DNA from: Pseudisothecium myosuroides
Lineage: Eukaryota; Streptophyta; Bryopsida; Hypnales; Lembophyllaceae
DNA length: 64,000 nt
NCBI GenBank assembly: GCA_951799445.1
Contig: OX637288.1
Location: 33,707,288-33,771,287, forward strand
Direction of reading: 5' to 3'
The notes under the pieces were generated by a model. That model did not search any database, was not told the origin of the DNA, and saw only the letters and a program-made list of their open reading frames with translations. A program made the translations under genes and the position numbers. How positions within the stretch are numbered: the first letter of the stretch is position 1; each line of letters begins with the position of its first letter. Shown here one piece after another: positions 37,401 through 49,621 of this stretch.

Positions 37401-38143
37401 ATCTCAATCGACTTTTTTGAGTGCCAACTAACACTAAATCCTAAATTCTTACTCCTTTGTGTTTGCAACCTACCTCTGGATCTTGACCCTCACTCTTTGT
37501 TTGTGCTTGCTTGATTTGCTCCTCTCTTTCTTTTGTTTTACAAATATGCTACAGTTGTATTTTCCGAGTTGACCTTTGACTGTTGCGACTGTTCGTGCAC
37601 CTGTTGCTTGAGGGTCAATGCAACTCCAACTCCTGTTTCTTTGTCATGGTAGCAAAGGCATCTTAGAGCGCGTGTTTTATATTGTAAAAAATTATTCACC
37701 TCATTCACTTTTGAAATCCTTGCAATGTAATGTTGTGTCCTGTTTGCAGGCCTCAACGCAATCTCGTCCAAGCTTTGATCTACTGGCAGGTAAGAACTAA
37801 ATACTGCCTTTCTCACAAATGCTCACCTCTTCTAAGTGACTTTCAATATTGTCAAATTTAGCTCCTAGAATGGCTTATGACGCTTAGAATTCTGAAATTT
37901 GAACTCCCAGTTGTAAATATTTAGTCCTATCGTAAGGTTTTGTTTCCCTGACCTTACAAGGTGTGTACGTGATGTGTGATGCTTTTCCAGCTATTGAAGC
38001 TCTACTATAGAGCACCGAGCACTTCCCTGTATCATCAAAATATTTGGGCTAGAATAGGCGCTCGTGCCAATCCACTGATACATCGCTTTGCACCGATTTT
38101 GGAACGCCCGCTTGATTATGTGCGGAATTGGTTCCTTAGGTGA
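34467..38143 (+). CDS. TMEM33/POM33-family ER and nuclear-envelope membrane protein
   Basis: Nine exons with GT-AG junctions and continuous phase: 34467-34634, 35101-35221, 35646-35758, 36004-36129, 36578-36698, 36915-36999, 37180-37293, 37750-37789, 37991-38143 (1041 nt, 346 aa). An N-terminal charged stretch (MAGEDQAQKR, then RWIDYWNN) is followed by a Pro/Ser-rich linker (~60-120), then several hydrophobic segments (VVVMAILAVFPLPLRG, FLSLLYSLIFLTSIHP, IGIGFMLIFMILT) and a conserved end (RNLVQALIYWQLLKLYYRAP, then RPLDYVRNWFL). The layout and motifs fit the plant relatives of TMEM33 and yeast Pom33/Per33, such as Arabidopsis At3g02420, which is nearly the same length. Family members shape ER tubules and help nuclear-pore placement; in plants the role is inferred. 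The start is chosen at the first in-frame ATG (GCCATGG context). Confidence 0.9.
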
Positions 38144-38332
38144 GACATTTGTACAAAGAATCACTTCCCCTTATTTTTTCAGTTTCTTCAGCTCTCTGTT
38201 TCACAAGGAAATCGGAATGTTTAAAAGAGTTTTTTTTGGAGCTTTATGTCGCATCATTCTAGGGATCAGTATTTTCACCTTTTATCTTTATTCTAACCCG
38301 AACCTCTTTGCAAGTGTTCTATGATGCGCGGA

Positions 38333-39227
38333 TCAACCCTTTAAAGCCCAGGCAACCACTTCGGATGCAAAAATGGCAAATACATGAATAACTCAAAATC
38401 CTTGAGGAATTGACTTTTTAGATCGATTCAAACTTCTGTTTGTCCGTCATGCATCTTATGCAATGAAATCATTCCATTCTAGCTCCAAGGATGCTCAAGG
38501 ATGTAGAAAGAATCTCATAGAATCTGTGGATTTGTACATAGAATACTTTGTAACATGTAAACTGTATGTTGTGGTACATCTTGCTATTAGAAATGAGATT
38601 TTTCAACCATTGTCTATTACTACCTTCTTCTCTACTTTCCCTGTACTTTTCACACAATTTGGATTGTCTTATCTTCATATCATTCCTTCTACTATCTTGT
38701 GTAGAGTGAAGGCCAAAAAGATTCATTCATCTTTGAGATGCTTCCCCATATAGTCAATACTTCACCAAATTTTACAACTAACTACATATTTAATACCAAC
38801 CCATTTTCAATTTATAAGACGTTTGTTTGATTTGAGGCACTTTCAAGTTCCAAAGAGTGGTCTAGAGTCAAAACAATGTTGGATGTTGACAAGTATGGCA
38901 CATTCTTTGAGAATCATAGATGCAAAATTATTTTATGGGGGGGGGTTGTAAAAAGATGGTAGGACAAATTGCCTACACCTCAAATTTTAATACATTTTTT
39001 TCCTTCTTTTTCAACTTTTAGAATATCTAGTTAGTTTTAAAGATCCTTTACATGATTAAATGACTCTAAAGGACTCCTTTCTAGAACCAAAGCCACATTA
39101 ACTTATTGCAATTGCATCATCAAACAAAGTCTACCTTTTGAAGAAACACATCATTATAGTATTGGTTATCCCTTCTTTAAGATTCTTACTCTACAATTAT
39201 AAATATGCCTAGGCTTCAAAGGATTAA
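38333..39227. mobile_element. Possible diverged TTAA-type element
   Basis: Begins TCAACCCTTTAAAGCCCAGG and ends GGCTTCAAAGGATTAA. The termini are inverted and resemble the TTAA family, with the left TTAA changed to TCAA; length 895 bp. It sits 190 bp after the TMEM33-like stop codon, so it may lie in or beside that gene's 3' UTR. Confidence 0.45.
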
Positions 39228-40929
39228 GCACATACTAAAAGTTCACTTAAAGTGGCCACGTTTACAACAATTATATTGTTGCATATTATAGATAACACAT
39301 TTAAATGCTCCTTATATAATTTAGGTTTTGTAAGGATAATTAAACATTTGCTTTTTTTGCCAAGAGTCAAGTTTCTCCAAAAAAATATATATTGTGAAAT
39401 GCATGATTTGTATTCTAATTTAAATCCAAATCTCATTTTATCATACTCAATTAAGACCATTATATGCTTTTGTCTAAGCAGAAATAAAATTGAATGACAA
39501 AAGCCCCAATATGACTTATGTAAAATTGATACAAAACATGAGATCCAATCTGGACACTTGGTTCTAAATAGTTATACAAGAATTTAAGCAATAGTACAAT
39601 GAGCTCAATTTAAATCAAAAGGGCAAACTTTTTGTATCCAAAGGCTGATGCTAGGAAAGGCTAGAATTATTTCCTACATGTAAAATAGGATATAATTAAA
39701 ATATATAATTTATTTGAATTATGTATTTTATATTTCTATCCCAAATGGCGAAAGCTAATTATAAAACTAACCCCTAAAAATTCATGTGACAAATACTCAC
39801 AAAATTGTCAAGAAACACCATACCTGAGAAAAAAAAGCTATTAATTAGATTCTGTTCATTTTTTAGAATTTAAAGCCATAAGATCTTACTCTTGACTACT
39901 ATCACCTAGGTCACATATAAAAAAATTGGGGTTTGAGGGCAATGTATGAGTGAAAACATAGCTTGCAGAGCAAAGCAAAATATTTTCTTTCAAGAGTACT
40001 GCTAGGCTTTTGACAATATGGCTTTGTCGGGCTTTTGAATCCCATCTCAAAATTCCTCTATACAAAAGATCTAGAGACTTCATATTTGAGTAAAGCCTCA
40101 AATTACAAAGAAGTATGCAAACTTTCAAAGCAAAATGATGTTGAAATCTCCTTGTCCAAATTGGACTTACAGAAAGAAAATGCAAAATTTTTTCTTCAAC
40201 TATTGGATCATCATTAAAATTAGATTCCCCCAAAGTTCAGGTATTTTTCTATTCTCAAATAAAAAAATGAGCAAAAATAATCAAAATCTAATGTTTCATT
40301 TTTTTCAAATTTCTCAAAACTCATTTCAACTTGCAAGGAGCTTTAGGGACTGTGTGTAGGCTATGGAAGCTTAAGATTTATTATATAAGTAAAAACATTT
40401 AAATTGTATTTTTCTCATTCAAAATTGCGGCATGGTTTTTTTTTTCTAATCATATTTTTTATCACTACCTTGAATTTTTTAATATATTTCAACCAAGATT
40501 TCAACTCATATACCATAAATGCAGAAGTGAATACTTTCTGGACATTTGAAATCTTGAAGGTTTATTAATTCATCAAACCAATCTCAATCAAATTCCTCTG
40601 AGTCTTTACTGTAACATTGAGTAGCAATCAGAGAGACTACCTTCCCGTGGACGGAATGATGTAGAATATTCCACATCATTTCATCCAAGGGATGATATGG
40701 TGTGAAATATTCCACATCTAACATTAGCTAAATAGCACGCATCAAAAATTGTCAAAATTTAGCTGAATGCCAAGGTCGCGACTACACACTGGAAGTACTA
40801 GGAAATTAAATACTTTCAATTAAAACAATACACAAAATAGCAACTATAAATAAAATGGCAATCAATTCATTGAGGACAATAATTTCAATGTTTGAATTTT
40901 CTCACTTTGTTTTGTAAGCCATATATGTT
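39228..40929. other. Gene-free AT-rich DNA
   Basis: No coding region. CTAACCCCTAAAAATTCATG at about 39767 resembles the end of the TTAA family (compare TTAATTCCTAAAAATTCATG at 50538), suggesting a fragment; its other end was not found. Confidence 0.5.
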
Positions 40930-41575
40930 TTGTGACTAGGAATGAGAAGACAAATCCTCATTTACTTATGGGGTGGTAAGTGGTTAAACAAACAATGTGG
41001 GATATGTAAAACTAAAGTTAGTAGGAGCTCAACCACTCATAGTTTAGTCAAATACTCAAATTAAATCAGAAATTGAAGTTGAAGTTGAATTTTAGACCTG
41101 ATTTAGGCATAGTAGAATAACTTTTTTCAAAAAAAATTGAACTAAACAATGTTGGTAAATTAAGTTAAGTTTTATCTCCAAAAATCCGTTTGGGATTTTA
41201 ATCCTCCAATAAAAAGTTATAGACAAATTTCAGAGAGGGGTTGGAAGGGAATTTTTTTTGACATTTTCAAACATCCTCTTTGAAATTTGTCCATAACTTT
41301 TTATTGGAGTATTGAAATCTCAAACAGACTATTGGAATTGAAATTCATCTCAATTTACCGACTTTTCTTAGTTCAAAGTTTTTTGAAAAAAGTTATTATA
41401 CTATGCCTAATTGAGGTTCAAAATTCTACTTCAATGACAATTCCTACTTTTGACTTCACTAGGAATGGTTGAGAAACTACAAATTCTAATTTATATATCC
41501 CACATGGGTTGTTCTACCTCCTACCACCCCATGTATATATAAATGCTTCTCTTCTCACTTGAAAATTGAAAATAA
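40930..41575. repeat. Foldback element with ~290-bp arms
   Basis: Left-arm landmarks GGGGTGGTAAGTGG, AATGTGGGATATGTAAA, TTTAGGCATAGTAGAATAAC and CTCCAATAAAAAGTTATAGA occur in reverse order and orientation on the right: CTCCTACCACCCCATG, TATATCCCACATG, TTATTATACTATGCCTAA and CATAACTTTTTATTGGAG. The arms meet at about 41245-41275 with almost no loop. The frame at 41287-41472 lies inside an arm and is not a gene. Confidence 0.85.
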
Positions 41576-41850
41576 GTTATTGATGGCTGCATTGAAGATT
41601 GCATTGGTACGTTACCCAATGGATTCTAGCTTGGGGTTTTTGGCAAACCTTTTTTCTTTACAATTATTTGTTGATTTATATGTTTAGTTCTAGGATGTGA
41701 ATAAATTTGGTGAATGAGGACTCTTGAGAGGAAAAGGCAGTCTCTCTAAAATATGCTATTGAATGTTATGTATGTTAATTACACATGTAAACCCCCGCCA
41801 AAAAATGTTATGTTCATTTTGGAGGAAATTATTTCCCGTAGTCTCCTCTT

Positions 41851-42430
41851 CACGCATGCTCGGGGGGGTCACTTAGAGTGTCCATTAGAAAACATGTGTG
41901 AACAAAACTTTGGACCCCCTATATTATATCCTAAAATTTAAATAAAATGAAATAAAAAAAATATGACTAGATTTTCCTACTTCAAAAGTTTATGTTTTGA
42001 ATTATTGATATTTTTATTTGTTAATGATAATTAGTTACAAATTTTTGAAGTAATTAGATACACTGTACAACTGAAAAATAACTTTCACACCCCTATATTA
42101 TATCCTAAAAAATTGTCTAAAAAATGAACAAAAAATTCCTAAAAATAGCTCTCTATTGAAAGTTCATTTTGAGTTGAGTATTGATGCAATGGTCATCTAA
42201 ATGTGATCTCTATAAATATTTGAGTTGAAAAACATGCCGTTTTAGGCCATTTTCAACCTCTTGTACAAATCATTTCAACTATTATTTTAGTTTGAAATTT
42301 TGGCAATAGAAACCTATAGTCATTATTAAGCAACCCTCAAAATTTTAAGTTGAAATTATAGTTCATTAGAAACCACTTGTTCGCACGTGGTTTGTAGTAA
42401 AATACTAGGTGCCCCCCCCGAGCACGCATG
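41851..42430. mobile_element. Putative element with G-rich inverted termini
   Basis: Left terminus CACGCATGCTCGGGGGGG and right terminus CCCCCCCCGAGCACGCATG are near-perfect reverse complements, continuing inward as TCACTTAG and CTAGGTG. The interior (580 bp) is AT-rich and non-coding. No clear target duplication was seen, so the class is unknown. Confidence 0.6.
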
Positions 42431-43251
42431 AAATTTGTATAATCGGTGATTACAAATATTTCATTCATCAATCACATATTTCATCCATTTCTAGACGGGC
42501 ATTAACCCTAGGCGATCTCCTCGTTGTCAGGAATTTTGGAAGAAAAAAAGAAATTCTTCATTGGGCTTCATCCTCTTCTTAAACCTGTTTTCTTTCAAAA
42601 TTTTCCTCCACCTCTATAATTGAGTGAATTATTGGTAATACAATTAATGAGATGAAAGTTATGAGGGATTTTATACTTTTATTTATGGAATTTCTTCTCA
42701 AAAATGAAGCTAGAAGTTCATTTTTGAACTAAATTTTCAATACTTTTAAGAAATAATAAAATTTTAAGGTGAAAGTTGATTATTACATTATGACCATTGG
42801 AATTGACATTTTTCAAATCTACATGTAAATTATTGATAATTTAGTATTTCCCAACATTTTGTACCTCCTTCTATTTAGTATTTTTCAGAAGAATGAACAT
42901 GAAGTATTTTGTGTTGAATCTTTTATACATATATAGAGCTTGTTTCCTCAATATTATGTTTTTTATTACAAGTTTAAAGACATGCTCATTTTTCTGTAAT
43001 TCTTTTGAAAGATGAAACCTCATGGTTTGAAAGAGTTGAAAGAAATTTGTTTCTTCACTTTGATAGCTAAGATCATGCAATCTACATGGTTAATTTTTTA
43101 TGGTATTTTAGTTAAAAAAATTCCAGTTAAAGTTCCAAACAAAAATTCTTTTTCATTTTTCCTCAATGCATTAGAAAATGGCAATTTTGACCTCTTTCTA
43201 GGGTAATTTAGTCAGAAGGCTTTACGGAGAATTAATACAAATAATACATCT
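42431..43251. other. AT-rich intergenic DNA
   Basis: No gene was recognised; only short AT-rich frames on both strands. Confidence 0.5.
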
Positions 43252-44183
43252 TTAATACCTAAATCTCATTATCCCTACAAGGGACAAAATGGAATCAAGC
43301 AAGTTTCTAGGATTGTAATTTTTGGTTTAAGAATTTGAAGTTTTTTTTAATATATAAAAATAAATTATCTTTCTAGGAATATAATTTTTATTTCAATCGC
43401 TGCCTAAGAGCAAAAATTATGCTACAATAAGCCCACATTTGGGACACCGGACAATATAAAAAATCCACAAAATATTGAAATAATCTTATTTTTTCCCATA
43501 GATTGTATTCTATTTACATGGAAAGCTTTGATTTATTCCATTTGGATTAGTGATGTAAAAGTTATGGATCATCTTGTTTTGTGGGCAATCAAAATATCTT
43601 TATGAAAAAATAACGTATCAGATTCATTTTTGAGCTCAATTTTCACATTTTTCAAAACAAAAAGTTCTTTAGGGTTAATTTTGACTGTTAGAACAATCTC
43701 ACCATTGGTATTAGTGTATTTTACTTCCAACTTAGGATTGTTAATGATTTAGGTTTTCCTTCTATTTCATATCCATATTTCTTCTTCTAACAATTTTTTA
43801 AAGAACAAAAATCAGTAAATTACATAAATTTTCTTTTTGGACTTTTTTCCTAAACTCTTAAGTCAATTCTTCATGATTATAAAAAAATTGATTCAAACTT
43901 TGTAGTGCAAAAACTTAAAATTAAGAAGATTCAAAGTCTAATAATCTAGTCACACAAGGTGCAAAAACACTTGTTTTCTTTACTCTAAACTCAATATTTT
44001 GTAATCTATACAAGCAAAGTTTCTGAAATTTCTTCCACACATTCTCACGTAGTCTACTACAAAATACCATGGTTAAATATGCAAAAAAATACCATCTTTA
44101 ACTTTTTTGTTCTTTGTACTAAAAATGGCAATTTTGAGTAGTTTTTGACCCAAAAAAAGGGACCTTGGGGCCTTTGGGGTTAA
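43252..44183 (+). mobile_element. TTAA-bounded element, subfamily 1
   Basis: Starts TTAATACCTAAATCTC and ends GGGGCCTTTGGGGTTAA; 932 bp. The interior matches the 5949-6869 copy in the same orientation: ATTATCCC near the left end, GTTAGAACAATCTCACCATTG, and CTTTGTAGTGCAAAAAC. The left terminus is the more decayed one. Confidence 0.75.
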
Positions 44184-44389
44184 AACTTTTGTATATGTAA
44201 ATCATTTTACATGTGTGATTATTTCAAATTGACATATCTTTGTAAATGTTATAATTGGCACTTCAAAGCTCTAAGTGAAATAAGCTTGCCATTCTCCACA
44301 TACATTTTAAATCACACACCAACCGTTGCCATTTCCCACATCGTAACTGCACGATTCAACTACCAATTCAATTGCAATGGGAACAAAAT

Positions 44390-45832
44390 CACCATCCAAT
44401 GACCACACATTGTGCAGTGAAGGGTTGCATGTGCGGTGATTGGCAAGTTTACTATCACCTCAAAATAGGCAGTGACTGCCTATACAACACAGTATCCATT
44501 GAGAATTGTCAGGCAACCTATTCTCTCCCCTCCAAAAAAGTGAAAAATCAACAGCCGTTGGATGAAATAAAAAAAAAACTAAGACTATTCTCAACTGCCG
44601 TACGATGTGAATTAAAAAAATAACAGTCGTGCAATTTGAAATGAAAACAATAACCCCTTCAAAAAATCAACAGCCTTGCGATTCGAAAAGAAAACTATCT
44701 CCTGAGAATTGCATGGCAACCTTTTCCTTCCCCCCTCCACCAAGTGAAAAATCAGTAGCCGTCCAATGAGATTAAAAAAATCTGAAACCACCCTTCGCTA
44801 CCGTGCATTGTGAATAAATAAATAAAAAATTGCAGTTAAAGTCGTTGGCCGTCCAAAGGTACAAATTGGGAATTATAAAAAAATAAAATGTTGCTAAAGT
44901 CGTTGGCCATCTGGAGTTGTTGAACCGTTGAAATGAAGCGTTGAAGTGATTTTAGGGTTCTCACTTTCCTTTACTGGATTCAAATTTCTGGAGAGAGGTT
45001 TGGGTCTTGCTTGCAAGTGCACTTATATTTGGATGCCGGTCTCTGGTATTTTTGTGTCAATTCTCATGGTTGCCAGATTGGTGTGAGATTGATATTCGTC
45101 ATGGTGTGCACAAATTATTTCAAGTATTCTTCAGCTTCACTGTCCTTGCCTGAATTATACATTACAATTGACTTTTAAAAATGTAATTGGTTGTAGAGAA
45201 ATAACTGAATCTAAATTTATTGAAGGATTTTATTAAATTTTTGTATAATTAATTTTGAAGAATAAATTCATTTGGTGTTATTTATTTCATTTTAGACAAC
45301 AAATTCAAATCAATTCATTTTAGAGAATGAATATAAAGTATTTCATTTGAGAGAATGAATTCAAATAAATTCATTTCAAAGAATGAATTTAGTTTAGAGA
45401 ATGAATTCAAATTAATTCAATTCAAAGAATGAATTCAAAGTAATTTGGTTCAAAGAGTGAATTCAAATTAATTCATTTGAAAAAAAATTAGCAACACACG
45501 GAGACAAAGAAAGAGAAGGAGACATGAGATTGAAGAAAAAAATGTTGAAGTGATTAGGGTTTAGGATTGAATGTAAAAGTTTTACATGAAATGGGAAAAT
45601 GAGAAATTGAATTTTTTAATGTAATTTAGGGTTTGATGCACAAAAAAAGCAATTGAGGAGGAAGGAAGTGAATTAGGAGAGTGAGTGTTTCAATGTAGGG
45701 AATTGGAAATGATTTTTGTTCAATGGCTACATGCCACGTGTACAAAAATTATTCACTGACTACCCTCCTAATAGGCTTGTACATGGTTTTACACTATCAC
45801 CTCAAAAGAGGCAGTAACTGCCTACACACAAT
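44390..45832. repeat. Segment between two direct repeats, with internal minisatellite
   Basis: The motif CTATCACCTCAAAA, AGGCAGTGACTGCCTA at 44453-44485 recurs in the same orientation at 45797-45828 as CTATCACCTCAAAA, AGGCAGTAACTGCCTA. Each holds a small palindrome (GGCAGT..ACTGCC). The intervening 1.3 kb has repeated short segments with AACAGCCGT/GTGAATTAAAAAA themes. It could be a decayed element with direct termini, or a local duplication. Confidence 0.5.
45293..45482. repeat. Degenerate tandem repeat (GAATTCAAATTAATTCA units)
   Basis: Successive diverged units of roughly 35-40 bp alternate AGAGAATGAATTCAAA with TTAATTCATTT-like sequence. Because the unit is partly palindromic, the block can also form alternative hairpins. 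Confidence 0.8.
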
Positions 45833-48325
45833 TCAAAAGATCAAGCTGTACCACTGTAGGGAGACTTCCAAAAACTAGTGTCCTCACTGTTGAGTACATT
45901 GCTAGTACTTTGTCAATCCAGTTGAAATTCTGACCCTCAACTCGTTTTTACAATGCAATATTGCAATTTTATAGCAAAAAAATCTAGTTCTTGATTGTTC
46001 AAATTGAATCTAAATTGCCGCAATTTTTGTTCGCTCTAGATTGAAGGGGAAGAGGCTCTGCATTGGTAAAAGCTATTTTGAAGAAGCCTTTGAGTAGCTA
46101 TCTTACTCAATAAGGACATAGCCTCTCGTAGTAGAGCTGCTTGTTTGTTCTACAGATACATGTATGTTAATTTTGCTTCTCATGCTATCTTCAAGAGATT
46201 TTTTGAAATCTCATCGATGTTGTCTCCTAATATTACAAAAAAAGGGCAAGAGCTTGTGACCTCGCCTTCTTGACTTCAATACTCAGTCAAAACACATTGC
46301 CCAGCTAGGAGTTTTTTTTTCCAAATTAACAGTAACAGATTTCCACACTTTAGGGTTCAAAGAATTTTACATATTTTGTTGATTTTGTTGGAACTTAGAA
46401 GTGCAAAACTTACTGAGACAAGTGAAACGTAGCTATGTTTCACTCTAAGAAGAAAAAATTTAAGCGTCTACATTCCAAGAGGCTCTACCCATGGAGCGTT
46501 TTTTTGAATAAGGTAGTTGGTCACACTTCCTTTGCATACCTTGTGTCGATACAGAGCCTCCTCCCCTTCAGTGCAGAGATAAAAATTAAGAGTTTCTCAT
46601 AAGCCCTTCACATTATTTCTCTCCATTCCATCCATTGGGATTTCACGCACCATTTACTATCATTCTTTGTGGATAGTGAACAATTGATCCTCAAAACTTC
46701 ATCTTTAATAGACAATAAAAACTTATTCTTACCTACTTAGTGATGCCTTAAATCTACCAAAGTAGTAGATTTCACACAATTGAGTCCAATAGAATCCACA
46801 ACGGTTGTTAACTACTAGAGTAGGAAAGAGGTCCTTAGGCACCAATGAGTAGTGTCAGAGCGTGATGCCCAAGGTCTGTATTAGCACAACGCTAATGTAG
46901 AATTTCGAGTTCAAATTCCGAAGTTTGAACTGCAATGCTGTTGTGAGGTGTTTGGCACTGTAGTCAGTGAGATTTTTGGGAGGGACTTCACGTAAGTGCA
47001 TCGCACTCTCTGGCTCGTGGGCATGGACATTCTTCTTGCCCACAGGTCGAAAAGCTGGCCCTCTTGCTCATGACAGTTGTGTGCAGTTCAGTTGCAGTTT
47101 TCGAGGAAGAATTCTTCCCGGCTTTCGGGTGGCATGGGCAGGCAGAACCTCAAAAAGGTCTTCGTTGGACTGAGTCACAGCCCCTACTCGTACAGGGACT
47201 TCAATTTGGAAAGTGGCAACATTTGTTGTTGTTGTAAGTTGTTGTTTTGTCAGAAAGGACTCGTCTGACCCGGAAAAAAGGAGTGTTCTAGCTTGAATGC
47301 GATTGGCTTGGCTGGTTAAGGAAAATGAAAGCTGAGTAGCGTGAAATTCTGAATAGCCTGAATAGCCTGAACAGAATAAATGAAATAATGACATCAAGCG
47401 CTGGGCTTGGCTTCTAGCACCGACTTCGGGTTCTCGGCACTCTTCGTGATGATTTGCGGAGGGAGAACTTTCTAGATGTGAGGAAAAGGTTGGGTGAGTA
47501 GCCGTGGCTTTTTCATGGAACACCGGAGCGCCGGAGCGGTTCTTTTGAAGGATAACTTGTATGGAAAATCGGAACGGCAAGCGCTTCTGACACTTGGGCA
47601 ACTCATCAGTGATGTCTAGACTGATGACTAGATTCCTACAGTAGAACTATGAGTTTCAGTGAGATTTTTTGTCATCTGGCGAGAGTGGGTTGTTGCATCT
47701 TATCTGGTTTTTGGAGTTTACTGCCTATTTGCACCTCTGAATCTGATCTCAATGTCCTCGTTTCGGAGAACAGAATGTCTTCTTACTGTTCTTTCCGACG
47801 AGGTCTGCAAGTAGCCGAGCTGAGAAGTGCTACGTTCAGAATGTTCGTGCTAACCATCCAGATCTCACACAAGTAGTAGAAGCCCCACTTGTAAAAAAGA
47901 GGTCTTTTGGCACAAAGTACACAACGAGAGGTTGGAAGCTTCATACTAGTGGTATGGCCAATTACAGTGTTCCATGATAAGTTGAAAATCTTGGTTGTGT
48001 CCATTGTTTTGTTCAAACGTAGTACAACGTCCATCATTTAGTTAGTAGATGGAGTGCAAGAAAATAGAAGCAAAAACAAAAATTTGGGACCAACTTTCTA
48101 TTGGTTCTAAAACTCCTCCATTAGAAAAAAAACTTGTGCTTCGTCGGGGTGACTTCAAGGTGTAATGAAGGTTTTTTAAAACTCCATAAAGAGACTTTGT
48201 CGCATGCACTAAACACTTGTATCTTTCCATGTGTAAATTGGATTGAAGGAAAGGAAGCCTTCACATTAATAACAGCTACATATGTGAAGAATATTGAGTA
48301 GGTCCTTAAAGTGAGCCCATATAAT
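45833..48325. other. Intergenic DNA; unresolved GC-richer ORF region
   Basis: Between about 46850 and 47900 base composition is less AT-rich and a 177-codon minus frame (47068-47601) is open. It has no recognisable domain and an overlapping plus-strand frame looks equally plausible, so no gene is called. It may be the relic of a gene or of an element. Confidence 0.4.
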
Positions 48326-48403
48326 CACTATAACAAAACATGGTAAAAAAGAACCGCACTCAATTTTGAGTGCGGTTCTTTTTTACCATGTTTTGTTATA
48401 GTG
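48326..48403. mobile_element. 78-bp palindromic CACTA-type miniature element
   Basis: The whole element is one hairpin: two 38-bp arms, exactly complementary, around a 2-base loop. It begins CACTATAACAAAACATGG and is flanked by AAT on both sides (48323-48325 and 48404-48406). CACTA termini with a 3-bp target duplication are diagnostic of the CACTA (En/Spm) superfamily. It is essentially two termini fused, with no interior. Confidence 0.9.
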
Positions 48404-48534
48404 AATAGGTGTTCCTTGAAAAGCATAATCTTGCACTAAAGTTTGGTTTCCTAAGAGTTCAAGATCCTATTAGTGCACATAATATAGCTACAATATATAT
48501 TTCACATATATGACTCTGCAAGAAATCCAAATGA

Positions 48535-49617
48535 GGGTGAATGCAAGAAACACTTGTACTATTTGTTGCATTTTATCACATCCTAGTTTTTGATTTTTTT
48601 TTTGGCCATAACTTTTGTGTTTTAGCTCCAAATGACTCAAAATTTATAGGGAAGCTACTCATAACCATTATACACCTTGCCTAATTTTTGTAATTTTCAA
48701 AAATAATTTATTATTTTAAAATAGCCCCGATAATTTCTCACAATGGGTGATTTAGGGGGGGTTTGCACTTTTTTTAACCCAAAAAAATGAATTTTGAGCT
48801 GAAATTTGGAGAGAATGGTCTTCTAGTAGACTTATAGCTACTGTCCAAAGGATTTTTAAAAACGCTTATTTTTATGTGGTGTACAAATCCACAAAGAGAG
48901 CTCCTTTCTGCATTTTTTTCAAAGGTATGAAACATTATTTTGGTGCGTTTTTTAGTCAAAACCCATCACCAAAAAGTTTTCTCAAATGGAAAATTTTTAG
49001 ATTTTAAAAAAAAAAAAATCCTATTTTTTACAAATTAAAATGTTAAAAGTGGTAATTTCTTCACTAGAATTTTGGACATAGACTTCACCTTAAAACCGGT
49101 GAAGAAAATACCACTTTTGACATTTTAATTTGTAAAAAATAGGATTTTTTTTTTAAATCTAAAAATTTTCCATTTGAGAAAACTTTTTGGTGATGGATTT
49201 TGACTAAAAAACGCACCAAAATAATGTTTCATACCTTTGAAAAAAAATGCAGAAAGGAGCTCTCTTTGTGGATTTGTACACCACATAAAAATAAGAATTT
49301 TTAAAAATCCTTTGTATAGTTTCTATAAGTCTACTAGAAGACCATTCTCTCAAAATTTCAGCTCAAAATTCATTTTTTTAGGTTAAAAAAAGTGCAAACC
49401 CCCCCTAAATCACCCATTGTGAGAAATTATCGGGGTGGTTTAAAAATAGTAAAATATTTTTGAAATTACAAAAAAATTAGGCAAGGTGTATAATGGTTTT
49501 GAGTAGCTTCTCTATAAATTTTGAGTCATTTGGAGCTAAAACACAAAAGTTATGGCAAAAAAAAAATTCAAAAACTAGGGTGTGACAAAACACTTTAAGT
49601 GTTTCTTGCATTCACCC
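48535..49617. mobile_element. 1.08-kb foldback TIR element with ATGA target duplication
   Basis: Starts GGGTGAATGCAAGAAACAC and ends GTGTTTCTTGCATTCACCC, flanked by ATGA at 48531-48534 and 49618-49621. The two halves are reverse complements over about 525 bp each (GTGGTGTACAAATCCACAAA against TTTGTGGATTTGTACACCAC; CCATAACTTTTGTGTTTTAG against CTAAAACACAAAAGTTATGG), with a ~35-base centre near 49060-49098. It is of the same family as 20488-21218. No coding capacity. Confidence 0.9.
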
Positions 49618-49621
49618 ATGA

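Noticed and set aside
41287..41472. 61-codon frame
   Set aside because: It lies within one arm of the 40930-41575 foldback element and is AT-rich with no domain.
47068..47601. 177-codon minus-strand frame
   Set aside because: Longest frame outside known genes, but no domain, no repeat partner and an equally plausible overlapping plus-strand frame.
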